From Lithobates sylvaticus (Eukaryota; Chordata; Amphibia; Anura; Ranidae), in assembly GCA_028564925.1 (NCBI GenBank), contig CM053028.1, positions 621,819,572 to 621,883,571 of the forward strand: a stretch of 64,000 bases of DNA, given 5' to 3'. Both the position numbers and the translations under genes were made by a program. Each line of letters begins with the position of its first letter. Positions within the stretch are counted from its first letter, which is position 1. The notes beneath the pieces were generated by a model. That model saw only the letters and a program-made list of their open reading frames with translations, had not been told where the DNA came from and did no database searches. This document shows, piece after piece, positions 20,745-33,420 of this stretch.

Positions 20745-22345
20745 GTTTTACTGGATCGTAGATTGTACGAACTATCCATCTTTTTCGGGATCTTGGATGT
20801 TCCAAACGAGTGCGTGGTTGTCCAACATCATCACTTCTGCTCGATTTATGTTGCATGATCGCTTGTTGACGGCCAACATTGCTGTTATGTGCAAGAATTG
20901 CAACGGTTGTTCGGGCTTCCATGGAATTCATTCTGTAATGTATTCTCTTAGTACGATACTTGAGAACATTGTTGTGGAAAATCTCTATTGCACCGGTACG
21001 GCAGTACAGTACAAGAAAAGGTATGTTGTTTTTGAGTTGTTTTGAGGATATAATGTCTTGAAGTGCCTTATATGGTGGACTTGGTTTTAGTAACCATCTA
21101 ACAGGTTCTTCCAAAATGGATAGTTCTTCATGTAGGCAAGCTCCGTGTTGACCGTCTTCCTCCCAGTGGTGAATATTGCAGACATGGTAAAGCAGAGATG
21201 TCCATAGTTTCCAGAAGAGATTAACATCTTCTCGACATGTCTTGCTGCACCAGTAGAAATGGTTGACGATCAGTGAAATCCATTGTTGTAAATTTTGACA
21301 ATTTGCCTTACGACTGGCTTCAATTCATTTTTTTAATGATTTGCTATAATGCCATAAATCAAATTGATGATCTATGGTATCATATTCTACAATTTTCTAA
21401 TTCTGGGATGTATATCTTTCCCCAGTACTTTCACTTCATAATCATTTTCGAAAATTCTATCCAGACAATTTTTAAAAGCTAAATTCTCCTTTGCCACAGA
21501 AGATGTTGTTGTCTGCGATACTTGCACGATCTCAAAGTCAATGATATATTCCGATTGTAAGTCCATCATTGTGTAGATGCAATATTTTGCGCAGTAACCC
21601 GGACTGTCACATTCCCCATCTCCAACTGAATAAACAGTTTCAGCTTGTAGATGAGCTACACATTACACATTTTCTTTCTCCATCTCCCAAACCAAATGGA
21701 TTCCAGGAAAAAAAAAACTTTCTTCAAATATTTGTGGAAAGTAGTTTTCGAAAAAAAACTGTATATTTACAATGTCAAACATTTCTTTAACTTTTGTAAA
21801 AGACGATCCACTGCAGATTATGGCCGGTGACAGCAGTACATTTCCTGAAGCCAAATTCGCAATATCCGGTTGAGTTTGCCAAATGATTTGGTGATGATGG
21901 TCTGGGCATGTTCTGTATGCTTTTAAAAAGGCTTCCAACAATCACCTTGTCAAAACTTTCAATAATTTCAAAACAGTCTTTGGTGGGGTAAATACATTTT
22001 GTAAGAAGTTTGTCTAATTCGGATTTGAAATACATTTTCGATTGTTAATAATGCTTCTTTGTTGGTCTTGTGTAGTTTTGATACATTTTTCCATGATAAC
22101 ATCTTGGGCCTGTGACATGTCACTTTCTGTATCTGCTGAATTGTCAGTAATGTAATTTTCATCTAAGGTACTATTTAGATCAATTGTATTTTCCAATGTT
22201 ACATTCAAGTCCATAGTGCTTTCATTTGCAACTTTGAAACAACTCCTCTAATGGACTCTGACTCTAACTCAATGTGCCTAATTGAGTCAGATTGTGGAGA
22301 TGGGTTTTCGGACATTACTTGTTCTGTAGACTCTGATTGCATTTT
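20745..22345 (-). pseudogene. DDE transposase relic, nearly full length (tentatively Kolobok-like)
   Basis: Minus-strand gene body running from about 22345 down to the CA repeat. An acidic N-terminus (MQSESTEQVMSENPSPQSDS, MDLNVTLENTIDLNSTLDEN) is followed by YFKSELDKLL, TQPDIANLASGNVLLSPAII (about 21870), SYTKVKEM-like SSFTKVKEMFDIVN, then EYIIDFEIVQVSQTTTSSVA (about 21545), ENLAFKNCLDRIF and the C-terminal half also seen at 1-770. IANLASGNVLLSPAII and IIDFEIVQ followed by a stretch leading to an RHxxI-like step are the blocks I associate with this transposase group. Several frame changes and stops break it. No terminal inverted repeats are recognised; the purine tract begins only about 35 bases upstream of the first codon. 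Confidence 0.55.
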
Positions 22346-22380
22346 TCTGGAATTAGGGCAGAAGGAGAATCATATATAAT

Positions 22381-25300
22381 GAAAGAGAGAGAAGGGGAGG
22401 GAGGGAGAGAGGGGGAGGGGGAGGGGGAGGGAGACCGAGAGAGGGGGGAGGGGGGAGAAGAGAGAGAGGAGGGGGAGAGATGAGAGAGAGGGTGGAGAGA
22501 GAGAGAGGGGAGGAGAGGAGGGCGGGAGGAGAGAGAGATAGGAGGGGGGAGAGAGAGGGGAGAGAGAGAGGAGGGGGAGAGAGAGGAGAGGAGGAGAAGA
22601 GGGAGAGAGAGGGAGGGGGAGAGAGAGGATGGGAGAGAGAGAGGGGGAGAGAGAGAGGAGGAGGGAGAGAGAGGGGGGAGATGGGGAGAGAGAGAGAGGG
22701 GGAAGAGAGAGGGAGAGAGAGAGAGGGGGAGGAGAGGGGAGAGAGCAGAGAGGGGAGGGAGAGAGAGGGGGGAGGCGGGGAGAGAGAGGTAGAGAGAGAG
22801 GGGGAGATAGAGGGGGGAGGGAGAGATAGAGGGGGGAGAGGAGAGGGGGAGAGAGAAAGGGGGGGGGGGGAGAAAGAGAGAGGTAGGGGGGAGAGAGGGA
22901 GAGGGGAGAGAGGGGGAGGGGGTAGGAGAGAGAGAGAGAAAGGACGAGAGAGAGAGAGAGAGAGGATGAGAGAGAGAGAGATGGGGTGGAGAGAGAGAGA
23001 GGGGAGGGATGAGAGAGAGGAGTGAGAGAGGGGGGAGAGAGAGAGAGGGGAGAGAGAGAGGGGGGCGAGGGTGAGGGGGAGAGGGAGAGGAGGGAGAGAG
23101 CGGGAGAGGAGGGGAGGGGAGCGAGAGGGGAGAGAGGGGGAGAGGGAGGCGAGAGAGGAGAGGAGAGAGGGTGAGGGAGAGAGAGAGAGGGGGAGAGAGG
23201 GAGAGAGAGACGTGAGGAGAGAGAGAGAGAGAGTGAGAGAGAGAGAGAGAGAGAGAGGAGGGATAGAGAGAGTGAGGGCGAGAGAGGGAGAGGGGGGGGA
23301 CGAGAGGAGAGGAGAGAGGGTGAGGGGGATGAGGAGAGAGGGGATGGTGGAGAGAGAGAGGGGGAAGAGAGAGAGGGAGAGGAGCGGGGAGGAGAGAGGG
23401 AGGGAGGGGAGAGAGGGAGGGCGGGGAGAGGAGGGAGGGTGAGCGAGAGAGAGGAGCGAGAGAAGGGGAGAGGGAGATGAGGGGGAGAGGAGAGAGGAGT
23501 GAGAGGGCAGAGAGAAAGAGAGGAGGAGGAGAGAGAGAGGGCGGAGAGAGATAAAGGGGAGGGAGAGAGAGAGGAGGAGAGAGAGAGAGAGAAGAAATGG
23601 AGGGAGAGAACGGGAGAACGAGGAGGGAGAGAGAGGGGGAGAGAAAGAGAGAGAGAGAGAGCGATGAGAGAAGGAGAAGGCGATGAGGAGAGAGAGAGAG
23701 AGAGGTGAGAGAGTGAGGAGCGAGAGAGAGAGAGGGGGGCGGAGAAGGGGGGAGAGTGGGGGAGAGAGGGAGGGAAAAGAGAGAGGGGGGGCGAGCGGGA
23801 GAGGGAGAGAGAGGAGCGAGGGGGTGGGGAGAGCGGATAACGGGGGAGAGAGAAGGTGAGGAGGGGTAAAGAGAGAGGAGGGAGGAGAGAGAGAGGGAGG
23901 AGAGCGAGGGAGGATGGAGAGAGAGAGAGAGGGGTGAGAGAGAAAGGGGATTGAGATGAGAGAGAAGAGAGAGAGAGGGAGCGGAGAGAGGAGGGAGAGA
24001 GAGAGAGAGAGAGAGGGGAGAGAGAGGGGGGAGAGAGAGAGAGGGAGAGCGAGGAAGCGAGAGAGGGGGGGAGGGTAGAGAGATAGAGAAGAGGGCGGAG
24101 GGAGAGAGAGGGAGAAGGAGAGAGAGTGAGATGAGAGGCGAGAGAGAGGAGAGAGGGTGGAGGGATGTGGAGAAGAGAGTGCGAAGCCCCACCGAGGAAA
24201 AAGGAGAAGAATATACGGAGGGATGGGGCTAAATGGGGGAGGAGAACGAGTGAACCGCACGGCGAGTGGAGTGACGATGGAGGAGGAGAGTGACAGGACT
24301 CGACACTGCAGCGAGAAAAGAGTGTTGGAGTGACGGAGCAGAGGGGAGAGAGAGAGGGAGGAGAGTGGAGAGAGGGGAGGGAGAGGGGGAGATCTAGAGG
24401 GAGGGAGAGAGGGGTGGAGTGAGGAGAGAGATCGGAGGGAGAGTGAGAGAGGCGGAGGAGAGAGGAGAGGGAGAGATGGAGGGAGGGAGAGAAGAGGGAG
24501 AGCGCAGAGGAGAGAGGTCAGAGAGAGGGAGGGAGGGAGAGGGAGGGAGAGGGGATGAGAGGAGGGAGGGTAGTGAGGGGAGGGAGAGAGAGGGGGAGGG
24601 AGGAGAGAGAGGGGAGAGAGAGAGAGAGATAGAAGAGGAGAGGGGAGAGAGCGAGAGGAGGAGCGAGGAGAGAGGCAGGGAGAGAGGAGATGAGAGAGGG
24701 AGAGAGAGAGAGAGGAGGGGGGAGAAGGAGGAGAGAGATAGAGGGCGAGAGAGAGCGTGGAGAGAGAAGAGACGGCGAGAGAGGGGGAGATAGAGAGAGT
24801 GGGGGGAGAGAGGGGGGCGGGGAGAGAGAGAGAGAGGGGAGAGAGAGATGGGGGGAGACGAGATGGGGGGAGAGAGAGAGAGGGGAGAGCGAGATGGGGG
24901 GTGAGAGATTGGGGAGGAGAGAGGAAGAGCAGGGGGAGAGGAGAGAGGGGCGAAGAGAGAGAGAGCGAAGCGAGCGGGGGGAGAGGGGGGGAGAGGGGGA
25001 GAGAGGGGGGAGGGGGAGGGCGAGAGATTGAGAGGGGGGAGGGGGGAGAGAGCGGGGAGGAGAGAGAGATGGGGGGAGGAGAGAGAGAGAGAGAGAGGGG
25101 GGCGGGAGTTAGAGAGAGAGGGGGGAGGGAGAGGAGAGAGAGCGAGGGAGAGAGAGAGATGGGGGAGGAGAGAGCTGAGGAAGAGAGAGAGAGGGGGTGA
25201 GAGATGAGGGGGAGAGAGAGCGAGAGAGAGTGAGGGGAGGAGAGAGAGGGAGAGAGGAGAGCTGGAGAGAGAGAGAGGGAGAGAGAGCTCGGAGGAGAGA

Positions 25301-25467
25301 GATGGGGGGAGAGAGAGAGAGAGAGAGAGGAGAGAGGGCCGTCGGAGAGAGAGAGGAGAGAGATGCGAGTGAGAGAGAGAGAGGGAAAGAGGAGAGAGAG
25401 AGAGGCGAGAGAGAGGAGAGGGGAGGAGAGAGGAGAGAGGAGGGAGGGAGAGAGCGAGAGAGCGAGA

Positions 25468-25509
<42 letters not shown>

Positions 25510-25591
25510 GAGAGAGAGAGAGAGGGGGATGATAGAGAGCGAGAGAGGGAGAGAGAGAGGAGGTGAGAGAGAGGAGAGGAGGAGGAGGTAG

Positions 25592-25646
<55 letters not shown>

Positions 25647-27399
25647 GAGAGCGAGAGTGGAGGAGCTAGCAGGAGAGAGAGGAGAGAGGGGAGGGAGCGA
25701 GACGAGGGAGAGGAGAGATGGATGAGGAGAGAGAGGGAGAGAAGATGATAGAGAGAGAGAGAGAGGGAGAGAGAGAGAGAGAGGGAGAGAGAGAGGAGAG
25801 CGAGAGGTGGAGAGAGGGGGGAGGGGGAGAGGAGAGAGGAGAGAAGAGAGATGGGGGGAGAGAGGAGATGAGGGGAGATGAGCGAGAGAGGAGAGAGGGG
25901 GAGAGAGAGAGAGAGAGGGGGGAGAGAAGAGAGAGGCGGGAGAGGAGAGAGAGAGAGAGGGGGGGAGAGCGGGAGAGGGGGAGAGGAGAGAGAGAGATGG
26001 GGAAGGAGAGAGAGAGGGGAAGAGAGAGGGGGGGAGATGGAGAGAGAGGGAGAGAAGAGATGAGAGCGAGGGTGAGAGAGGGGAGAGAGGGGGAGTTAGT
26101 ATGAGAGAGAGAGGTCGGGGGAGGGAGCGAGAGCGAGAGGGGGAGGGAGAGCGGAGAGAGGGGGGGGAGAGGGAGAGAGAAGGGGGAGAGAGGGGGAAGA
26201 GGGCGAGGAGATAGAAGGAGAAAGAGAGGAGAGAGGAGAGAGAGGAGGGGAGATAGAGAGGAGAGGAGGAGGTGAGAGAAGTGAGGGAGAGAGAGAGATG
26301 GAGAGAGAGAGGAGGGGAGGTGCGAGAGAGGAGGAGAGGAGGGAGGGGAGGAGAGGAAGGAGAGAGTGAGAGGTGGATGAGCGGAGGAGAGAGGGAGAGG
26401 AGAGAGAGGGAGGGAGAGGAGAGGGAGAGAGAGAGGAGGAGAGAGAGAGATGGAGAAGAGAGAGGAGAGAGAGGAGAAGAGAGAGAGAGAGAGAGAGAGG
26501 AGGGGAGAGAGAGAGGTGGTGGAGAGAGCGGACGTGGAGAGAGGAGAGAGGGAGAGGAGGAGCCGAGCAGAGAGGCGAGAGAGGGGAGAGAGCGGGGGAG
26601 AGAGAAGGGAGGAGAGAGAGGGTGAGAGAGAGAGAGAGAGAGAGAGAGATAAGAGGAGAGGAGAGAGCTGGGAGAAGAGAGAGTGAGGAGGAGAGAGAGA
26701 GGGAGGAGTTAAGATGAGAGAGAGAGAGGGGAGAGAGAGGGGAGAGAGAGCGAGAGAGGAGAAGAGAAAGGCGATAGAGAGAGAAGCGAGGTGAGAGGTG
26801 GGGAGAGAGTAGGGAGAGAGAGGAGAGAGCGGGGAGGCGAGAGAGAGAAGAGAGCGAGGGGAAGAGAGGAGGAGAGAGAGAGGGAGGGATAGAGAGATCG
26901 GGGGGGCGGGAGGTAGAGAGAGAGAGAGGAGGAGGGAGAGTGAGAGAGAGGGAGAGATGGAGAGAGGGAGGGGAGAGGGGAGAGAGAGAGAGAAGAGGAA
27001 GAAGAGAGGGAAGGAGAGAAGAAGAGAGAGAGAGAGGGAGAGAGAGAGAGGGAGGGAGAGCGGGGAGAGAGAGGGGGGGGGAGAGGGAGAGGGGGCGGAG
27101 GGGAGAGGGGGAGAGAGAGAGAGGAGGGATGGGGGGAGAGAGAGGGGAGGGGGAGGGGAGAGAGGGAGGGAGAGGAAGAGGGGGGAGAGAGAGAGAGAGG
27201 GAGAGGAGGAGAGAGAGAGGGGGGTCGGGAGGGAGAGAGAGGAGAGGAGGGAGAGAGGGAGGAGAGGAGAGAAGAGGGAGAGCGAGAGAGAGAGGAGAGG
27301 AGAGAGAGAGGAGGGAGAGAGAGAGAGAGAGCGAGAGAGGGAGTGGGGCGAGAGAGAGAGAGCGAGGGGAGAGAGAAGAGAGAGAGAGAGAGAGGGATG

Positions 27400-27436
<37 letters not shown>

Positions 27437-27535
27437 GCCGGACCAGAGAGAGGAGAGAAGGAGGGGGAGAAGAGAGAGAGAGAGAGAGAGGTGAGAGAGA
27501 GGTGATGGGTGCGAGCGGGGAGAGAGGAGGGAGTT

Positions 27536-27574
<39 letters not shown>

Positions 27575-30500
27575 GGGAGAGAGAGGAGGAGACAGGAGGA
27601 AAGAGAGAGAGATAGAGAGGGAGAGAGAGGGAGCGGGAGAGAGAGAGGGGAGGAGAGGAGAGGAGAGCTGAGGAGAGAGTAGAGAGTGGGAGAGCGAGGG
27701 GAGACGAGCGAGAGAGAGGAGGGAGAGAGGAGGAGGGGTGAGAGGGAGGAGAGAGGGAGAGAGGGGGAGAGGGAGGGGGAGGGGAGGGATGGGGGAGAGA
27801 GAGGTGAGAGAGGAGAGAGGGGAGAGAGCGAGAGCGGGGGAGAGAGACGAGAGAGGGGGAGCGAGAGGGGGAGAGCGGGGGAGAGAGAGGAGGGAGGAGA
27901 GGGGCGAGTGAGAGAGAGGGAGAGGGGGGAGAGACGAGGAGAGGGGGAGGGAGAGAGAGAGGGGGAGGAGAGAGAGAGAGAGGAGAGAGGAGGAGAGAGA
28001 GTGGAGAGGGAGGAGGGGTGAGAGGAGAGGGAGAGAGAGGGGGAGGATGAGGGGAGGAGAGAGAGTGAGTGGGGGAGCGAGAGAGAGAGAGCGGGGAGAG
28101 AGAGTGGAGAGAGGAGGGGAGGGAAGAGGGAGAGAGGGAGGGAAGAGGGGAGTGGGGGGGGGGAGGCGGGAGGAGAGAGAAGAGGGGAGGAAGAGAGTGG
28201 GGGGGAGAGAGAGCGGGAGAGGGCGGAGAGAGAGGGGGAGATGGAGAGAGGGAGAGGGGGGAGAGAGAGGGGTGAGATAGGGGGTGGGGGAGAGGGGGAG
28301 GGAGAGGGAGCGGGGGGGGACGAGGGGGGGAGAGAGAGATGAGAGGGGAGGGGGAGGAGGTGAGGGGGAGAGGGAGAGCGAGAGAGGGAGAGAGAGGGAG
28401 AGAGAGAGAGGGTGAGGGAGAAGAAGAGAGGAGCGAGGGGAGAGAGAGGTGGAGGCGAGCGAGAGAGAGACGGGAGGATCTGGGAGAGCGAGCGAGAGAG
28501 GGGGGGGAGAGAGAGAGAGAGGGGAGAGGAGAGAGAGGGGAGAGAGAGGAGAGAGGAGAGGGGGGGATCGAGAGAGAGGGGGTGAGAGAGGGGGGAGGGA
28601 TGGAGCGAGAGAGGTGAGAGAGAGATGGGGGGACGGAGCGGGTGGGGAGAGCGCGAGCGGAGGGGAGAGAGAGGATGGGGGGAGAGAGATGGGAGACAGA
28701 GAGAGGAGAGAGAGGGGGGTGATGAGAGAGTCGTGGAGAGTGAGAAGAGAGAGAGTGTGGGCGAGAGGGGTGGGGTGGAGGGGGGTGGAGGGAGAGAGGG
28801 TGGGAGGGAGAGAGAGAGAGGGGGAGGTGGAGAGCGGAGAGGTGGAGAGGAGATGGGGGGAAGAGAGAGAGAGGAGAGCGGGGCGCGCGATAGAGAGAAG
28901 GGGGAGAGGAGAGAGTGAGCGGGGAGAGAGAGATGGGGGGAGAGAGATGGGGGAGGAGAGAGAGAGAGGGGGAGAGAGAGAGGGGTGAGAGGAGAGAGAG
29001 AGAGGAGAGACGAGGGGGGATGAGAGGGGGGGGCGAGGGGGGAGGGGAGAGAAGAGTAGAGAGAGGGGAGGAGAAGATGGGGGGAGAGAGACGGAGAGAT
29101 GGGGAGTGGAGCGAGAAGAGGGAGAGAGAGAGGCGGAGAGAGAGAGAGAGAGAGAGAGACGGAGGGGGAGAGAGGGGAGGGGTGAGGGGGGGAGAGGTGT
29201 GGCGTGAGGGGGGAGGGGGAGGGGGAGAGCGAGAGAGGGGAGTGAGGAGAGAGAGGGGAGAGAGAGACTGGGGGGAGAGACGAGAGAGAGGGAGAGAGTG
29301 AGAGAGGGAGAGCAGTGGAGGGGGGAGGGGGGGGGGAGAGTTAGAGAGAGAGAGAGGAGAGATGAGAGTGGGGAGAGAGCGGGGTGAGAAGGGAGGGAGG
29401 TTAGAAGAGAGAGAGAGGGGGGGGGAGCGTGGCGTAGGAGAGATGAGGGGAGGAGAGAGGAGTGAGCGGAGAGGAGAGAGGGGGGAGAGGGAGAGAGTGG
29501 GTGAGAGAGGGGAGGGGAGAGGAGAGGGGCGGTGAGAGATGGGGGGTGGTGGTGATGGGGAAGCGGAGAGAGGAGATTCGGGGGAGGAGAAGAGAGGGGG
29601 GGGGAGAGAGAGAGGAGGGGGAGAGAGGGGAGGGAGAGGGGTGGGACGGGGGAGAGAGAGAGAGGGGAGGCGGAGATGGGGGGAGATGAGAGAGCTGGAG
29701 GGGGAGAAGAGAGAGAGAGAGGAGGGAGAGAGAGCGAGAGAGGGTGGAGAGAGTGAGAGAGGTGGAGACGAGAGGGCGGCAGAGAGGGGGAGAGAGAAGA
29801 GAGAGGGGGTGGGGCTGGGGATCGGGAGAGAGAGGAGTGAGGGGGAGAGGAGAGGAGGGGAGGAGAGAGGCGGGGGCGTGAAGTGAGAGGGAGGATGAGA
29901 GAGAGAGGGAGTGTGAGAGGGGAGAGAGGGAGGAGGGGAGGGAGAGAGAGAGGAGGTGGGTGGGAGAGGAGAGAGAGAGGGGGATGGGAGAGCGAGAGTG
30001 AGAGGGAGGGAGTGGGCGAGAGATGGCGAGAGAGGGGGAAAGAGAGTAGAGAGCGAGTAGAGGGGAGGCACGGAGAGAGAGGGTGTGGGGGATGAGTGGA
30101 GACGAGGAGGGAGAGAGAGAGAGAGTGGGAGGGGAGGAGCCGAGAGGGAGGGGGAGGGGAGAGAGAGAGGGCGGAGAAGAGGGGGGCGGAGTGGGAGAGG
30201 GGGAGAGAGGGCGGGAGGGGGAGAGAGAGGGAGGGGAGCGAGAGAGGGGGAGAGGGGAGAGAGGGAGGGAGAGGGCGAGAGGGGAGGGAGAGGAGAGTAG
30301 GAGAGAGGAGGAGGTGAGAGAGGGGAGAGAGGAGGGAGGGAGAGAGAGAGAGAGGAGAGAGAGCGGGAGGGGGAGAGTAGAGTGGGGGAGGAGGAGAGAG
30401 AGGGGGGGAGGGGGAGAGGGGAGGAGAGGGGAGGGGGAGAGTAGGGGGGGAGAGAGGGGGGGGCGAAGAGGGGGGAGAGAGAGGGGAGAGAGACGGGAGG

Positions 30501-32030
30501 GGGAGAGGGAGAGAGAGGTAGGGAGGGGGGAGAGAGGGTGTGGGGCGAGAGAGAGAGGGAGGGGTAAAGAGCGAGAGAGGGGAGGGAGGGAGAGAGAGAG
30601 GGGGGGAGAGAGAGAGAGGGGGGAGAGAGAAAGGGATAGAGAGAGAGAGAGGGAGGGGGGGGTGAGAGGGGAGGGGGAGGGAGGTGGAGAGGGGAGAGAG
30701 AGGGTGAGAGAGGGGAGGGAGAGAGGGGGGGAGAGAGAGGGGGAGGGATAGAGAGATAGAGGGGGAGGGGCGGGAGAGAGAGAGGGAGGAGAGGGAGAGA
30801 GGAGAGAGGGAGAGAGGAGAGAGAGAGGCGAGAGAGAGAGGGAGAGAGCGAGGGAGAGAGGAAGGAGAGAGAGGGGGGAGCGAGATGAGGGAATGACGGG
30901 AGAGAGGGGGAGGGAGTGGGTGAGGAGGGAGAGAGGGAGGAGAGGAGAGCGAGAGAGAGGAGGGAGGCGGGAGAGGGGAGGGAGAGGGGGAGAGTGGAGA
31001 GAGAGGGTGGGAGAGGGGGGAGAGGAGAGAGAGGGGGGTCTGAGGAGGGGGGAGTGCGGATTGGTGTGAGAGGAGGGGGGAGGAGGGGACGAGGGGGGGA
31101 GAGGGGGGAGAGGTGGAGAGAGAGCGGGGAGAGAGTATGTGGGGGGGAGGAGAGGGGGGGGAGAGAGAGGCGAGGAGCGGAGAGGGGGGGAGAGGTGGGG
31201 AGAGAGAGAGATCGAGACGGAGGGGGGAGAGAGAGAGAGGGAGAGGAGGGGCGAGAGGAGAGAGAGAGAGGGAGGGGTGAGTAGAGAGAGAGAGAGGACG
31301 GCGGGGGTGGAGAGAGAGAGAGGCGTGTGAGGAGCGGAGGGGAGTGAGCGGGAGTTAGAGAGTGAGAGGGGAGGGAGAGAGAGAGAGGGGGGGAGGAGAG
31401 AGAGAGGGGGAGACAGGGGGAAAGAGAGAGAGATAGAGTGGGAGAGAGAGGGTGGGGGAGGAGAGAGGGAGGGGGTAGAGAGGAGAGAGAGAGAGGGGGG
31501 AAGAGAGAGGGGAGGAGTGAGGGGGGGAGTGTGAGGGGGAGAGGAGGGGGAGAGGGAGGGGAGAGGGAGAGAGGCGGGAGAGGGAGGGGGAGGAGTGAGA
31601 GGGAGGGGGAGGAGAGGGGAGAGAGGGAGAGAGGGGGGACGAGGGGGAGAGGAGGGGTGGAGAGAGAGAGAGGGGGAGAGAGAGGGGGGGAGAGAGGGGA
31701 GAGAGCGAGAGGGAGGAGAGGGGGAGGGAGAGAGAGAGAGAGGAGGGGGAGAGAGAGACAGAGGAGGGAGAGAGAGGTGGGGTGAGGAGGGGAGAGGAGG
31801 GGAGGGGGGGAGGGTGATGAGGGAGGGAGGGAGGGGGGGCGGGGGGGGGTGGGAGAGAGAGGGGAGGGAGAGGAGGGGGGGAGGTGAGAGGGAGAGAGGG
31901 GGGAGGGAGGACGAGAGAGGGGGAGAGAGAGAGAGAGAGGAGGGGGGAGAGGGGGTTGGGAGAGAGGGGGAGAGAGAGAGAGGAGGGGGAGAGTGGAGAG
32001 AGAGAGAGAGAGAGAGAAGAGAGAGAGAGA
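22381..32030. repeat. Giant GA-rich purine tract, 9.65 kb
   Basis: Almost pure A and G on the plus strand, built from GAGA and GGGGAGAGA runs with no fixed period. The complementary strand is C/T only and cannot contain stop codons, which creates huge false frames (one of 1507 codons). Rare C or T bases mark the few variable spots. Such tracts can form triplex DNA and are hard to sequence, so length and content may be partly an assembly product. Confidence 0.95.
24160..24345. other. Mixed-sequence island inside the purine tract
   Basis: The only stretch in the tract with all four bases at appreciable frequency (GCGAAGCCCCACCGAGG, TGAACCGCACGGCGAG, CGACACTGCAGCG). No protein or repeat recognised. 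It could be a remnant of what the tract expanded around, or a join between two assembled blocks. Confidence 0.6.
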
Positions 32031-32032
32031 AT

Positions 32033-32110
32033 ATATTATGAATATTACCACAGGCACAGTCTGAGTCAGCTACCCATATTATGATTATTACCACAGTCAG
32101 CTACCCCAGA
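32033..32110 (+). repeat. Short repeat, left flank of the YR retroelement
   Basis: Two imperfect copies of an ATATTATGAATATTACCACAG...CAGCTACCC unit. Similar units lie at 38232-38325, on the far side of the retroelement. Confidence 0.7.
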
Positions 32111-32519
32111 CTTTGCTTGCAGATGACAGTCAGGCTATTAAAAGGGGGGCATGTGAGCCTGTGAGGAGTGGACTTAAAATACCGGATCAAAAAACTCACG
32201 GATTGGATTGTTCCTCGGATCAGAGTCACGGAACAGATCATTTTTCGGATCAGCAAATAATAATTGAATTTGCAAAAACCTGTGACAATTCCACCACCAT
32301 ATAGTCCCCAATAATATCCACAATCTCCCCCACTGTAATATTGGCTGGGTATCGCAGGGTATTGGCTGGGTATCGCAGAGTTTGTTTACAAGTGATTGCT
32401 CCGTCATTTGACAAGATGGCCGTCGCTCCGGAGCTAGGCCGAAGATCGCGGGGTGTACCGATCCGAACAGGGTGACCAATTCGGATCACGGATCGGCGAT
32501 GATCCGTTCCAAATACATA
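32111..32519. other. Unassigned flank with CGGATCA words
   Basis: Repeated CGGATCA and GATCCG words, typical of an amphibian hAT-like family (from memory), plus a direct repeat of GGGTATCGCAG near 32345-32380. No gene. Confidence 0.4.
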
Positions 32520-32618
32520 TTGGAAGGCCGGGTACCGGCCTGAAGTTATGGGAGGAGCCCGGAGGGTATTTAAGCAGCCCAAAGGCCGCCGGTCTTTGTC
32601 GGTTTCCTGTGAGTGATA
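32520..32618 (+). repeat. Split repeat A1
   Basis: Starts TTGGAAGGCCGGGTACCGG and contains AAAGGCCGCCGGTCTTTGTC. Copied at 37873-37972. Confidence 0.85.
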
Positions 32619-33420
32619 TCTGATACGTCAGACATCTAGGACCGACTCGTTCGAGACAAGCGCTGTTGGTGCCGGTTCGTGAGCTCCGTTTTCGTCTGTC
32701 CGTCTCCTCTTGTTGCAGTCCCGCGTTCCGTGTTCGTAAGTCGCATTGTCCCTTCGTGTCGCACTCGTGTCGCCGAGTCGCAGTTCGTACAAAGAGTCTG
32801 GTTCGGCTGTCGCAGGTAGGGCTTCGGCTCCCATGTTTTTCGTTCTCATGCACTGCTTATCATGTCACTAAACTGTGGTCTGCGTAGCTCACGAACCACG
32901 CGCTGCTTGTCTCGAAACCTAACACACTTACTCGCACGTTTTTGGTTGTACACGATCGAGAGCCATCTAGCGGCACGCACATTCAGGGCCGCCCGCCACA
33001 AAACACTCCGACCGATGCCGCATCCGGCACTCAAGGGTTCCCCTTACGCGGTCGTGCTACGCAGTCTTCGAATCGTTCAGACACGACTCACGCACGGGTG
33101 CCGTTCACACTCACACGTATCGTTCATGTCCTGCCATGATTCGAATCGGTGGCGCCAGCGAGCGTGCCAAATCGCTATTCACATTCCGAAGCACTGTTGG
33201 CATACTAATTGTACGAATCACTTCGACCGTGTCGAAACATTTCACGTGTTAGCATGACAATCATTTCATCATTTCAAACATGGCTAACGTATCGGGCCAT
33301 TCGGTCATGCTAAATCATTTCGCATCAGTTAAACAGGGCGTTCATGCCATCGCTTCGATCCTGGTCCGGTCGCATCCATACATGCTCCGATCGGGGCGAT
33401 CCAGATGCACGACTACCCGG

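Larger units (their letters stand above)
18057..21516 (-). repeat. Right arm of the large inverted duplication
   Basis: Reverse complement of 1-3444 at high identity outside the microsatellites. The purine array, CA run and poly-A/T runs differ in length between arms. Beyond 21516 the transposase relic continues, so the duplication may extend left of the window. Confidence 0.9.

Noticed and set aside
22315-24260. 625- and 635-codon minus-strand frames
   Set aside because: Same cause; both run in from the transposase relic or the mixed island and consist of Ser/Pro/Leu repeats.
27534-32057. 1507-codon open frame on the minus strand
   Set aside because: The complement of a purine tract is C/T only and cannot contain stop codons. 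The product is just Ser, Pro and Leu.
29401-32094. 897-codon minus-strand frame
   Set aside because: Same purine-tract artefact in another phase.
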